Positions 23,410 to 33,765 of a stretch of DNA of 64,000 nt are shown here, in pieces; within the stretch, counting starts at the first letter, position 1; the number at the start of each line of letters is the position of its first letter. The stretch comes from Rhexocercosporidium sp. MPI-PUGE-AT-0058 (Eukaryota > Ascomycota > Leotiomycetes > Helotiales). The DNA is taken from positions 1,550,001 to 1,614,000 of the forward strand of contig JAGTJL010000014.1 in the NCBI GenBank assembly GCA_020746875.1, read 5' to 3'. The translations under genes and the position numbers were made by a program. The notes beneath the pieces are model-generated. The model was not told the origin of the DNA and did no database searches. It was given only the letters and a program-made list of their open reading frames with translations.

Positions 23410-24180
23410 ACTACAAATGAACTGTGGTTCAGTAATCATATCCCCTACCTACCTACCGATCTGCCTACCTACCTATTTATTGACTGGGCAATTTTGCAAT
23501 GGATCCTGTTGTGTCTGCTAATTGGATAATATTTTTCTAATCATGCGGGCCAGTGCAACTTTGGGTTGGACATTTCCTCGATGCTCGCCGGCCTCAGCAA
23601 ATCCATCCACATGGTCAGTCTGCCCACAACCTACAGCTGTACGGTACCTGGCACCCGGAGTCATGAGTCCTGCACATAATTACCACATAGGTACATTAGT
23701 CGTGATCACTTAGGTCAGACTCTCAATGCAGAGAGCTTTACGTTTATCCCGGATCTGTAGGAAAGCTTCCATTCTTTTCTTTGGACTAATAAGCAGGCCG
23801 AGAACGCAACAGAAATGCAGCCAGCCGCGGATATGACCGTTTAACCGTTAACTTGATGACATCGGTGACCTTGCGCAGAGCACTTCTCAAAATCTCATGA
23901 CCCTCTATTACCCTCCTTTGTACCCCATCTTGTTAGTCATTCATTCTACGACGTCCCGCAGGTCTCCACGATGTGTTCCATTCAGGGCGCAGTCGAAAGG
24001 GCGAACGCAGCTGCGCTCTCCAATTACACTTTTGGCAATTAGAGATGGAGACTTCGACAAGTTCATGGGCTCCATCAACCAGTAATCGATCATTGGGAGG
24101 CCATAGTCTCTGCTCTGGCAGGAAGTAGGATCGTCAACTTGCCTATATTAGTTAAAGTACTGATTAAAAATAGATTCACG
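23410..24180. other. Intergenic, no intact gene
   Basis: The 3' flank of the C2H2/Zn2Cys6 gene carries CTAC repeats at about 23447-23475. Nothing further is recognised until the aldehyde dehydrogenase-like remnant begins. Confidence 0.45.
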
Positions 24181-25582
24181 TCAAGCTATTCTTCTTTATG
24201 AGAGAGAAATAACCTTTTTGTTGCAGATCTCCATAGCCATATCGCGAAGCTCAAAAACAACACGACCCTTGCAATTCCGCATGTACGGTCCGCAATCTTT
24301 GGTCAAATCGCAACCGAGGAAAGACCGCAGGGAATGTCTCTCGTCATATCCAACTCGGAAAATCTTATCTACTTTGGGCTCGCAGCATTGGTGGCCTCGA
24401 TTGCTGCGAATAATGTGGTCATCTTGTCGACATGTTTGGACCAGCAAAAGGCATTCGTTTCACTACTTATTCAAGTATGGAGCAGATGTCTCAGCCCACA
24501 AACGCTTTTCTTCATCCCAGGAACCAATGCTGCGGGTATTAGGCACGTCAGGATTGACCATTGCGATTCTTGGTTTGTTTGTCATACAATTCTCTTAAAC
24601 GAGGGTCCGATGTTCACGCGCTTCCCGCTCAACAGATACATCACCGCACCTTCCGCCATCTCACAGCGTCCTGAAGCTCACTTCTACTCTTTGTCCACGG
24701 GCTAAAACATTGCGGTCATTGACGAAAGGAAGAAAGACCGGAATTCCATCGCTGAACAAGCAGCGGAGCATTCACGAGAGAAGAGATTTCCATCAGACCG
24801 CCTCTCTGCAGTTTTCGTACGTACGGAAGACGTATCTGAATTTAACAATGCCTTAAGCTTGCACAAGAACCAAGAAGAATCTATAGACGTGAGAACCGCT
24901 GACATCCCAGACTGTGTCCATTGGGGTAAGAAGACATTCTGTTTGAAGGACAACTGGAGGCAAAAGCGAAGCAACATCTCCGATTTAACATTGCAATCCA
25001 AGCTCGGCCAGATTCAAGCTGCTGGAGCTCTGTTGGTAGTTACCGTAACGTCAGTGGACAATGCACTCGACCTGCTGAATAAGATTTCCAGCATACCTGC
25101 ACAGATGGCCTAGGCACTGGCTCTCATGAAGGTGTGAAATACGCGTCTAGATGGACTACGGCCCATACCTTTAATATTGGTAGCATCCAATCCATTTTTA
25201 CTCCAAGTATGTTCTCGCCCGTTTGAAGGCCAGTACCTTCCTTGATTAACTATGCTGTAGCATACGACACTACCGCGTCTACAGAATCCTTGAAAATCCG
25301 TGTTTCCACCTTCCCTCCTCTCGCGTACTCTGATAATCTCTCGAGGTCCTCCCGTAAAATTTGCCATCAGATGTTTCAGCTATCCGGGCAGGTTACGAGA
25401 AACTGGTACCTCCACTTGTGCCCGAGCTTTGAGGAGAAATAATTGGGGTTTTCACTCAAGCCAAATACTTTGTTAGGGGTATTGCTGGTACAGTGATAAT
25501 CTTGGCAGGAACAGGATTGTTTTTTGGAGCGAAACATCTGAAGGAAGCACCAATAAACGACTTTGCTAATTCAAAGATTTAA
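24181..25582 (+). pseudogene. Aldehyde dehydrogenase-superfamily pseudogene
   Basis: Successive frames read like a fungal aldehyde dehydrogenase-type protein broken by frameshifts and stops. The block LHSHIAKLKNNTTLAIPHV is followed from 24334 by MSLVISNSENLIYFGLAALVASIAANNVVIL, which aligns by pattern with the family's cofactor-binding entry region (PWNFP...AAIAAGN). At about 25005-25110 there is QIQAAGALLVVTVTSVDNAL, resembling the late loop that precedes the C-terminus. The end, 25445-25582, is GVFTQAKYFVRGIAGTVIILAG..., a hydrophobic tail found in some fungal members. The catalytic cysteine motif and the conserved N-terminal part are not seen. The family call rests on pattern memory and is moderate; the decayed state is clear from stops and frame changes. 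Confidence 0.5.
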
Positions 25583-25601
25583 AGCCGATGCACTCTGATC
25601 A

Positions 25602-25606
25602 AATTG
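25602..25606. repeat. Target-site duplication, left copy (AATTG)
   Basis: The five bases directly before the left LTR are AATTG. The same five bases follow the right LTR at 32419-32423. Confidence 0.9.
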
Positions 25607-25802
25607 TGTCGTGCAGGTTATGGTTGGTTGGCTAAGCGAGCCTAATCAAGACTACCAAAACCATGGCGCTAGTAAGCTCCCCTATTCAGGGAGCTTGAAT
25701 GCGCCATATGTAATAATATAATAATAGTTATATACGCAACTGCGTAGCCTTTAATTAAACTAATATTCGCTTCTGTAGAGCCTTAAAGTATATTACACAA
25801 TA
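25607..25802 (+). repeat. Left (5') LTR, 196 bp
   Basis: Starts TGTCGTGCA and ends in a mutated form of the matching inverted end. Compared with the right LTR it differs at about 21 sites, all transitions. It is the less mutated copy over its first ~95 bp and the more mutated copy beyond ~125 bp. Confidence 0.93.
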
Positions 25803-25812
25803 GTTATGAGCT
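25803..25812 (+). other. Probable primer-binding site, half initiator tRNA-Met type
   Basis: Immediately after the left LTR the sequence GTTATGAGCT is complementary to AGCTCATAAC, which matches the anticodon loop region (CAU) of initiator methionine tRNA. Priming by a tRNA half cut in the anticodon loop is known for copia-type elements. The match is short and the site may carry RIP changes. Confidence 0.5.
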
Positions 25813-27430
25813 CCGTGAGCTATAAAAAGCTTCCTAATCGCATATATACGCCGACGTAGCTCTACAAAGGTATTTTATACCGCTGTTTAAAAACTGTCGT
25901 AACTTTTTAAATTCGTTAACAACTCTTAAACTATTAAATATTCTCGACGCTATATTATTAGTATACTTCAAATAAATAATATCACTCTTAAAACTATTTG
26001 CGGACTACACCTTAAAAGCACGGAAGGATTAAGCGATATAATACTTACGATTGAATTTCTATATTGCGTTTATAAGTGCATTAAATATAATAAACCCTAT
26101 AGCTCTTATAATAAGTTATATTTTAGAACTCCGACTAAAGGCTTTAACGCTTGAAAGCACCGCTTAATAAATAGCAAAAATATAATTAGACTAGTATTAC
26201 GTTAATATTGCAGCTTAAAAAGCAGTAAACTTATAACTATTTTTAACGCTTAAGTCGTCCGATAAAGATACTTTAATAAAAAGAATAAATATAAAAGAAG
26301 CTAGTCCACTTCTCTACCCGATAATTGCAGAGATATAACAGATTTATATAATATAAGCTAAGGAGTATTAGTATACGCTAGTTGAATAGACGAGCTAAAA
26401 TAATAAGTATATGGCTTTATATAACTAGCTCTCCGAAACGGTAGACGATTCGCTCTTAGATTTTGCGATTAAGGAACTAGCCGGCAAAAGCGAACTAAGT
26501 ATACAATCGTTAGTTAGTATACTTTAGCGCGATATAACACCGTCAGAATCGTCGGTTTTTATTATTATAATTACGGAATATAAGAAGGTTTTGAAGGAAG
26601 CATATGAAAGAAAAGTTAACGTTAATTAATAAATAAGAGACTTCTTGAAAGCTTACAGGAATATTAAGGCGTACGATATACTTAACGTTAAAAGCATTAT
26701 AATTTTAAAGAAATAGCTACGTACAATAAAAGTTTATATATACTTAGATTAGGCAAATCTTATCTTTAGCACGATTATACGCGACGATTAACTTAGAAAA
26801 GAGTATGAATTTACTTTTAATAATTATATATAAGTATTCCCCGGTATAAATTAAGAGTATATTATATTTAGGAAGCTTAAGCGTTAAAGAGGAAGAAGCG
26901 GTTAATATTTAATCTTTAGAGGAATTAATACTAGTGCGTTAGATGTAAGCTTTAATAAATCTCGCTCTCGAGGCTAAGATAGTTTATATTTATACAGTAT
27001 AAATAATAAGTATTTCTTTAAGCTGCTTAAGTATTAAAGATTACGTTATATAATTGACGGAACGATTTCTAAAAGCATGAAGTATATATTAAATGTTAAT
27101 AAGGTATTAGTAACTCGCAAGAAGTTGGAAACTGTAAACTTTAAAGAGCTTAAGATAGCTATAATTAAAGAAGAATAGAAGTATATTGTAGTCGTTAAAA
27201 TCACCGGAGTTAATTATAATAATAACTCTAAACTTATCATAAATGCTAAATTACCCGATGCCGCTGCACTTATAAGTAATAAAAGCAAAGGCAAAGCTTT
27301 ATGGGATAATCTGAATATTAATATAGCTATAATCGACTTAAAGCTCCTCGACGATATACTTTGCGATAATACTTTAAGTTCTAGCATTTATATTATTATA
27401 GAGTTTTAACGCTATCTTCTATTAAATAGC

Positions 27431-27700
27431 ACGCTTATTAACAATTGCGGTATTATTTACTTGGTTAATAGTATTAATAAACTCGTCCCCGGCAGTTTTA
27501 AACGTATCACGGGAGATATAATTAATATTAGCACTTTAAGTTTATTAATTATTAGCAAGAGTATACGTATCTTCGAAAACGCTTTATATAATCCTGAAGG
27601 ACTACATACTCGGAATTTAATACTGAATAACGTAGCTATTATAGAAAGGTTTAACGTTAATATTATTTCTGAGAGCCTCCTCGCACAGTCGGGGGTGTAA
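27431..27700 (+). pseudogene. Copia polyprotein remnant: protease / pre-integrase region
   Basis: The frame reads NCGIIYLVNSINKLVPGSF and stays open for about 80 codons (27461-27700) with ILNNVAIIERFNVNIIS and SESLLAQSGV before a stop. The position and the residues fit the part of a copia polyprotein that follows the aspartic protease active site and precedes the integrase. It is the longest open stretch left in the element and shares its frame with the later domains. Confidence 0.6.
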
Positions 27701-28168
27701 TATAATAGTGCTAACACGACTTTACGAGTAGGCAGTGCTGAAGATAACTATATAATAAGAAACTTACAGCGCAGGTAGAACCTTATAATATTTGAATATA
27801 AGCCTATTAATAACTGCTTGCGCTCTTTATAATTATATGCTTTTATAAAAGCTCGTAAATCTCCTGCTATAATAATATACTTAATAATTAGTAGACGACT
27901 ACATCTTCTTAAGAAGTATACTTTTCAATTAATACGTAGTTTCCTACGATTTCGGAGCGATATAGCATAGATATAGCACTTACGCGCCGGTTACCTTGAT
28001 AAAATAATTCTAAAAGCTTTAGTAAAGTATGCACGTAATATTCAAATCGATAGAATCACGCGTATAAAATACGAAAGTTATGTTATAATAAACTCAAGTT
28101 AATAACTATCGCGCAGAGAGTCAAATAATAAGTCTCCGAGACCTTTTTTTAGAATTGTATAAAACTTA

Positions 28169-28511
28169 TTTGATTACCTTATAAGTTATAATAAGATATG
28201 TTAGTTATTATTAATTAAAGACGAATATAATAGAAAGCTCTTCGCATTTACGCTTACTAATAAATCCTAAGACTTTATTATAAGCGTGCTTAAGACGTTT
28301 GAGATATGGACTAGACGCTAATATAGCCTTATTATATATAAAATCAGATTTAATAACGATACGTCGGTAATTAATATAAGATACTAGACAAAGTACGATT
28401 AATAGGTATTAAATAATAGCATAAAGCTGGAGCTTATTCCGGTTTATACGCATAAGCCGAATAGAGATGCAGAGAGAGCTAGCGGAGAGCTTATTACTAA
28501 AGCTTTAAAGA
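28169..28511 (+). pseudogene. Copia integrase core remnant
   Basis: Read through stops, the frame gives KDEYNRKLFAFTLTNKS, VLKTFEIWTRR, YKIRFNNDTSVINIRY and VYTHKPNRDAERASGELITKA. This order matches the rve-type integrase core, with the acidic residue region near the start and the PNGxAER-like block (here PNRDAER) near the end. At least six in-frame stops make it dead. Confidence 0.8.
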
Positions 28512-30149
28512 TAATAATAAGTATTAACTTATTATTTAAATTATAGCCGGAAGTTGTTTTAATAGCTGCGCATCTTTATAATATATCGCCACTTATTAAA
28601 AAAGCTATATAATCGCTAAACGAAGTATTAAAAATATAATTCAAATAGTATTTTCAATAATACGACCTAGAAGTAGTGAAAAGACTGCTAGTCGATTTAA
28701 AGCTTGATTAAAGTAATATCTTTACGTATAGCGCTAAAGCTTACGCGATAATTAAAGACCGATAAGCTCTCCGTAATAAGAGAAGCTTTAAGGTCAACTT
28801 TAAAAGGCATATTAGATACTTAATTAACTATTACGTAATTAATATATATAAGATTTGGATATTTTAACTGAAGCTTATAATACGTACCTGAAACGTTGTT
28901 TTTAATAAAGTATAGTTTTATAATAAGCAAGCAATAATTGGCTAATTATTATTAATACTCAAATAAGTCGTTAATATACTTACAGAGCTTGAAGCTGCTT
29001 AAGACGCCGAGTTAGCTATCGAACACGTAAAAGACGAATATATATAAGCTAAAAATAATATTAAATTAAACGAGCTCTTATTTAACTTAATAGAAGTCGA
29101 CGAAGTTTCTAAGGAGGTAGTTCTATACGTAACTGTAAAGCTTATAACTCTAAAAGAGGCGGGATTACTTATTCTATAAGAGCACCAGAATAAATTAGTC
29201 TTTTTAAATTTACAAGTTAATACGTTAAAAGACAATATAAAGCTTAATAATAATAATATAAATATTCTAGTAATATTAAAAAGCTTAAGCATATTAAAAC
29301 AGACTCGAAGTCAGATACGACGAAACGAACATTTCGAGCCTAAGAGGAGTATTATAAGTGGGAAATAATTACTTTAAATTAAAAGTGCGTATAACTTAAT
29401 ACCTTAAGTTGTAATTTAGAATAGATCATAAGACAGCTAGAGTTAACTATTACGTTAAACTGAAGCAATTAATGTAAGCTCAGGAAATACTTTAAAGCAC
29501 AAAAACACCTTATTAAAGGAGGATTACGGCGAGCCTGAAAGAGATTAATAACTCTTTTTAGAAAATATACTATTAGATATATTATTATAATATCTTTTAA
29601 AGAATAATATAACTCAAGAAACCCTCGACGAAGTGCTTTAAGCATTAAACTAAAATTAACTACGCCCTATCACTCGAGCTCAGCGGAGACGTTAAGTAAG
29701 AGAAGTAATATAATTGAATAAACGGTTTAAGAGAAGGCTGAGAATATACTCTTTTATAATAAGAGAGCTCCTAAACGCCGAATCTATAAATTAAATAGAT
29801 AAGAATTATACGCATATCGCATCTTTTATTACGATATTCTAGAATAATAAGATAACGCGTGAAGATAAAAAAGATTACGAAACTATATATATTATATTTA
29901 CAGCTATAATTAGTAGCGAATCGATTAGAATATAAATAATTATAAGCTCTGAATTAATATAATTATATTAAGTAAAGCTCCTACGAGCACTAAAATACTA
30001 AAAGGATTTAAAATAATACTCGTAAGGAAAATACTTTAAAGAAGACGCGCGTAAAGAAATAAAGAATCTCTAAGCTAGGAAGTGCTAGTATATTGTATTA
30101 AAAGCAGATATAAAGATAACGCTTATACTTTTAAAATAAGTATTTACTT

Positions 30150-30780
30150 ATAAAGTTAACTTAGCGGGATAACTTATACGCACTAAATCGCGAGTCGTTA
30201 TTAAAAGTAATCTATAGGAAGATATTATAATATTCTTTATATACGTTTTTACGCTAGCAGTAAAGTCTTTTCGCGTCGTAATAGCTATAACAGTATAATT
30301 TGACTTAAAGATTAAATAATACGACGTCGTAAATACGTTTATTAATGTAAAATAAGACAAACGAAGTACACTTATTTATTATTATTTCCCCGACGGTTTT
30401 AAATAGCCCGGCATAATTATAAAGATCGATAAAGCCTTATATAGCCTCCGCGACTCTCTAGCTTTATAATATAGCGACTTTTTAATTACACTTAAAAGCT
30501 TTAGTCTCGTACTACTTGCAGAAGAGCCTTATATTTTTACGAATAATAAGCGAATAATATTTATAGCTTTTTATATGAACGATATACAAGTGCTATATTA
30601 TAACTTAAACCTCTTTGTAGCAACTAAAATCATCGATAGCTTAAATAACGCTTACGAACTCATTATAATAGGAGATATGGAATAGTTCTTAGGGGTGCGA
30701 ATTGTACGTGACAGACATGCGAAGACAGTTACGCTTATTTATAATACGTATATAGAGAAAGTAGCTTAAAAATTCAACTT
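30150..30780 (+). pseudogene. Copia reverse transcriptase remnant
   Basis: In the same frame, read through stops: KSRVVIKSNL (from a KARLVARG-type block), PDGFK.PGIIIKIDKALYSLRDS, EEPYIFTNNKRIIFIAFYMNDIQVLYY and EME.FLGVRIVRDRHAKTV. The active-site box is at about 30569-30583 and reads FYMND where FYVDD is expected, a change explained by two G-to-A transitions. This is an unambiguous Ty1/copia reverse transcriptase. Confidence 0.9.
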
Positions 30781-31084
30781 AGCAAATAATAATTACCTGA
30801 GCACTCTTTTATTATATTACGACTTAATTAAGAATACCGCTAAGGCAATTACAGACTAAGTTAAAGAATACTAAGAGAAGGTCGATTCCGTATTATATTT
30901 AGCTATTATACTTAAATTAGATATAGTTTTTATAACTTTATAATTATTATATTTCTTGACGAACTCAAGTCAAAAGCACTTATAAGCTATAAATTAAATT
31001 ATACGCTACTTCTTTAGAATACGCTTTTTAGGCATTATTTACAGTCGTTAAGAGAGCGAGACGTAGCTTATAATAGCCTTTAAT

Positions 31085-31531
31085 GCTTTTTTCGTAAATG
31101 ATTTAGAAACTAGGCGTTCTTTATAAGGGCTTATTATTATTTTATTCGGGAGTGCTATATTGTGAATAGTAATTAAATAAAATATAGTTACTACCTCGAC
31201 AACTGAAGCTGAGCTCTTAAAGGTAGAGCGAATTGCAAAAATAGTTATAGCATTGCAAAGGCTTTTTACGGAGATGCACCTTAATATAAGATGCCCTTGG
31301 AATATCTTCTGTAATAATTAATAAACGATTAAGCTCATAGTTAGAAAGAATTAGCGTATATTAACTAAGCTTAAGCACGTTAATATTTAAAACATATAAC
31401 TACGCCAAGAGCACTAAAAAGGAAGTTTTGAAGTTATATACTTATTTACAAGCGAAATGTACGCTGATAGCCTTATTAAAAACCTTTTACAATAAAAGTT
31501 TAAGACTTTTGTCGTATTACTTAATCTGTAA
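31085..31531 (+). pseudogene. Copia RNase H remnant and polyprotein end
   Basis: The frame gives VNDLETRRSL.GLIIILFGSAIL and then VTTSTTEAELL (about 31182-31218), typical of copia RNase H. The tail reads SEMYADSLIKNLLQ.KFKTFVVLLNL and ends at 31529-31531. Stops interrupt it several times. Confidence 0.85.
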
Positions 31532-31845
31532 GACGCTAGAGCGTCGGTAGAGAAGCTTAATTGAAGCTTGCACCTTATTATAAATACACTCTCTTATTTT
31601 CCTTTATATTTTAAAGTACTTTTTAAGTTAATATAATTACGTAAAGTATATTCCTTTTTAAGTTATTAAAGGGCAAGAATTCTATTCCGGCCGAAGCCAC
31701 AACTAAACTAACGTAAGCAAGTATAAAAGGGCCCGTTTTTAAGCTGTTTATAAGGTAGTAAACTATGACTCTGAAAGGGCACGTTCTTAAGCCGTTATTA
31801 AGTCGCGAACTAAACTACTAATAAATCTACTAGCTTCACCAGCAA

Positions 31846-32040
31846 TTCCTTGATACGGCGGCGGCGGGCGGCCATATTACTAGCAATAACACTAGCACCA
31901 ACAGCACCAGCACCAGCACCAGCACTAACCCGAACAAGTAGAAGGATTGGGCGGGGGGCGGGGGCAGAGGTTAGAGAGGCGGGAGGCACGGGCGGCTAAT
32001 CTGGCGGCAGAGACACGACCCATTTTTGAATTTAGTATAC
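31846..32040. other. GC-rich pocket inside the element that has escaped RIP
   Basis: In contrast to the AT-rich interior, this stretch is GC-rich and full of intact CA and TG, including several CAGCAC repeats (about 31899-31926) and G-rich runs. It lies between the end of the polyprotein frame and the right LTR. A run of nine G follows at 32058-32066. No coding function is evident. Confidence 0.7.
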
Positions 32041-32211
32041 TTACAGAAGGAAGTTACGGGGGGGGGAGCTGTTTATATACTCTCGCTTATACGTTAAGCA
32101 TATTTGCTTTAACTCTTAGTTATTACTTTTCCTTACTATTTGTCGTTTTACTATTATCTATTATGTTTGTTATGCACTTGTTTGCTTCGCCAAAGCTACG
32201 TATTATCTTTA

Positions 32212-32222
32212 GCGAGGAGGTG
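32212..32222 (+). other. Probable polypurine tract
   Basis: A purine-rich GCGAGGAGGTG lies directly before the right LTR start at 32223, where plus-strand priming would occur. It is short and not perfect. Confidence 0.45.
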
Positions 32223-32418
32223 TGTCGTGCAGGTTATAGTTAATTGGCTAAGCGAGCCTAATTAAGACTACTAAAACTATAGCGCTAGTAAGCTCCCTTA
32301 TTCAAGGAGCTTGAATGCGCCATATGTAATAATATAACAACAGTCATATACGCAACTGCGCAGCCTTTAATTGAACTGATATTCGCCTCTGTAGAGCCTC
32401 AAGGTATGTTGCACGATA
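32223..32418 (+). repeat. Right (3') LTR, 196 bp
   Basis: Same length as the left LTR and alignable without gaps. It starts TGTCGTGCA and ends TGCACGATA. It is the more mutated copy over its first ~95 bp and the better preserved copy over the rest. Confidence 0.93.
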
Positions 32419-32423
32419 AATTG
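32419..32423. repeat. Target-site duplication, right copy (AATTG)
   Basis: Identical to the five bases before the left LTR (25602-25606), which shows that the element inserted as one unit and has not recombined. Confidence 0.9.
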
Positions 32424-33108
32424 TCAGTATACTCAACACCAGTCAGGGCCTTATACATTGAATAAAAGGGTTGTATGTCTACGGATGCGAGTAGCTGAGC
32501 GTATTCATGCCCTGCTTTAAAAACGTAAAAGTGCAGTGCGTTATTAGAACTCCTTACCTTTTCTTCGTTTGAGTTACTGAAAGATCTTTGATATAACTAC
32601 CTAATAAGCATGTGTCTGCTGGCCATTCCGTCTCTGTCGATTAACTGAATGCCATAGCCCATGTCCTCCATTGGTTTTCTTGCTGCCTGATCTTAGGAAG
32701 ACTGGAAATGCAACAGATAGTGGAAGTTGTTGAAAAAGGCCTGGCAAGCTGGTTCGGGGTGTAGGCCCACTGCTCCATGGATTGAGAGGCACTCGGAGGG
32801 CGGGCAGAGAGGAAGACTGGGTTCTCGATATGAAGTTATTTACTGTAGGAATGAGCAATGATACTTTTCACATTTGAATTGTGAGCTGCTTGTAGCGGAA
32901 GACGTTGATAGGGACAGAGAATTTACGCTATCAAAAGTAGAATTATTCGTCTGGAGCCTCAGTCATTCAGGTGCTCTCTGTGTACAAAGAAGGTCTTTAT
33001 TTGTACAAAAAGTGTAAGCTAGTAATGTGGTAGTATTTTCCCTTTGTCAATATCCTATTACCTACCACTCATTTCACGTATTAGACAGCGTCAGAAACAA
33101 CTACTAAT
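32424..33108. other. Right flank of the retrotransposon, no gene seen
   Basis: Base composition returns to that of ordinary unique DNA. Short frames at 32601-32858 on the minus strand show no known domain. Confidence 0.4.
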
Positions 33109-33765
33109 ATGTCATCCCGCCACGCACTGAGATGGATGAACTTCGAATGTGATGTAGATAAAGTAAAATGGGATGCCTCGCCAGAGAAGACTCAGCTCAC
33201 CAAAGCTATCGAAGAAATCCTTCTCCCAGCAGAAGGCATAAATCTCGTTTCTGCATGTTGTCTAGGCATCGGAACTTCCAGGACACAAAGTGATAGGCAC
33301 GAAACATTCTAACGTTTCCGCCAGCCGCTTAATTTTGAGACGATTCTTGCTTCCTTGGGTATGCCAACATCTGGATGCAGCATCCTTGATCGGCATGAGA
33401 GGTGTTCTACTTACTTGCATGAGGTACTAAGTATGAGTTCAAGTTTGCGAATTTTCAATATCCCGATTTCAGCCCCAACGATGCCAAGTTTATATAACAA
33501 AGAGGACGTAGATCTTACCATCTGTATATCCTGCACCTTTCACAAGATCCTGCAGCCAAATTCGACGTTTGACAACCAGAAACCGACATGTTGTAGATAC
33601 CGCTGTACCATTTCCTTGCGGTGCAAAGAGAAATAGACGGGACGAAGATCCGTCTTGTAGGCCATTTCAACGCCAACAATTGGATAGAAATCTTTTAGAT
33701 CTACTATCAAACTCCACATTCTTCTTCTCAGCCGGCCGAAGTATGGATCTCACGGTGGAGTAAGT
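33109..33765 (+). pseudogene. Possible SRR1-like domain pseudogene
   Basis: The first frame (33109-33312) reads WDASPEKTQLTKAIEEILL and INLVSACCLGIGT, which resembles the start of fungal proteins with an SRR1-like domain (CLGLGSF-type block). After a stop, other frames continue with NFETILASLG, NFQYPDFSPNDAKFI and LHLSQDPAAKFDV, and NNWIEI, again reminiscent of that family (xxQDPxFxxxDxxFL). Several stops and frame changes interrupt it. The family call is tentative; the decayed coding character is better supported. Confidence 0.4.

Larger units (their letters stand above)
25607..32418 (+). mobile_element. Full-length Ty1/copia LTR retrotransposon, RIP-mutated
   Basis: A 6,812-bp element bounded by two 196-bp LTRs and a 5-bp target-site duplication. 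The interior is AT-rich, dense in TA, poor in CA and TG, and full of TAA/TAG codons, which is the signature of RIP (C to T, mainly at CA). The coding strand is plus. Remnants of protease, integrase, reverse transcriptase and RNase H follow in that order, which is the copia order and not the gypsy order. All lie in one reading frame (position mod 3 = 2), ending at the stop 31529-31531. No functional protein can be made. About 690 bp of non-coding sequence separates the end of the frame from the right LTR. Confidence 0.95.

Noticed and set aside
28999..29292. 97-codon minus-strand frame inside the element
   Set aside because: It lies antisense to the polyprotein. Minus-strand frames lengthen there because RIP creates stops on the other strand.
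31947..32243. 98-codon frame starting in the GC-rich pocket of the element
   Set aside because: It crosses from the pocket into AT-rich sequence and the LTR and has no domain; the hydrophobic part is the translation of T-rich DNA.
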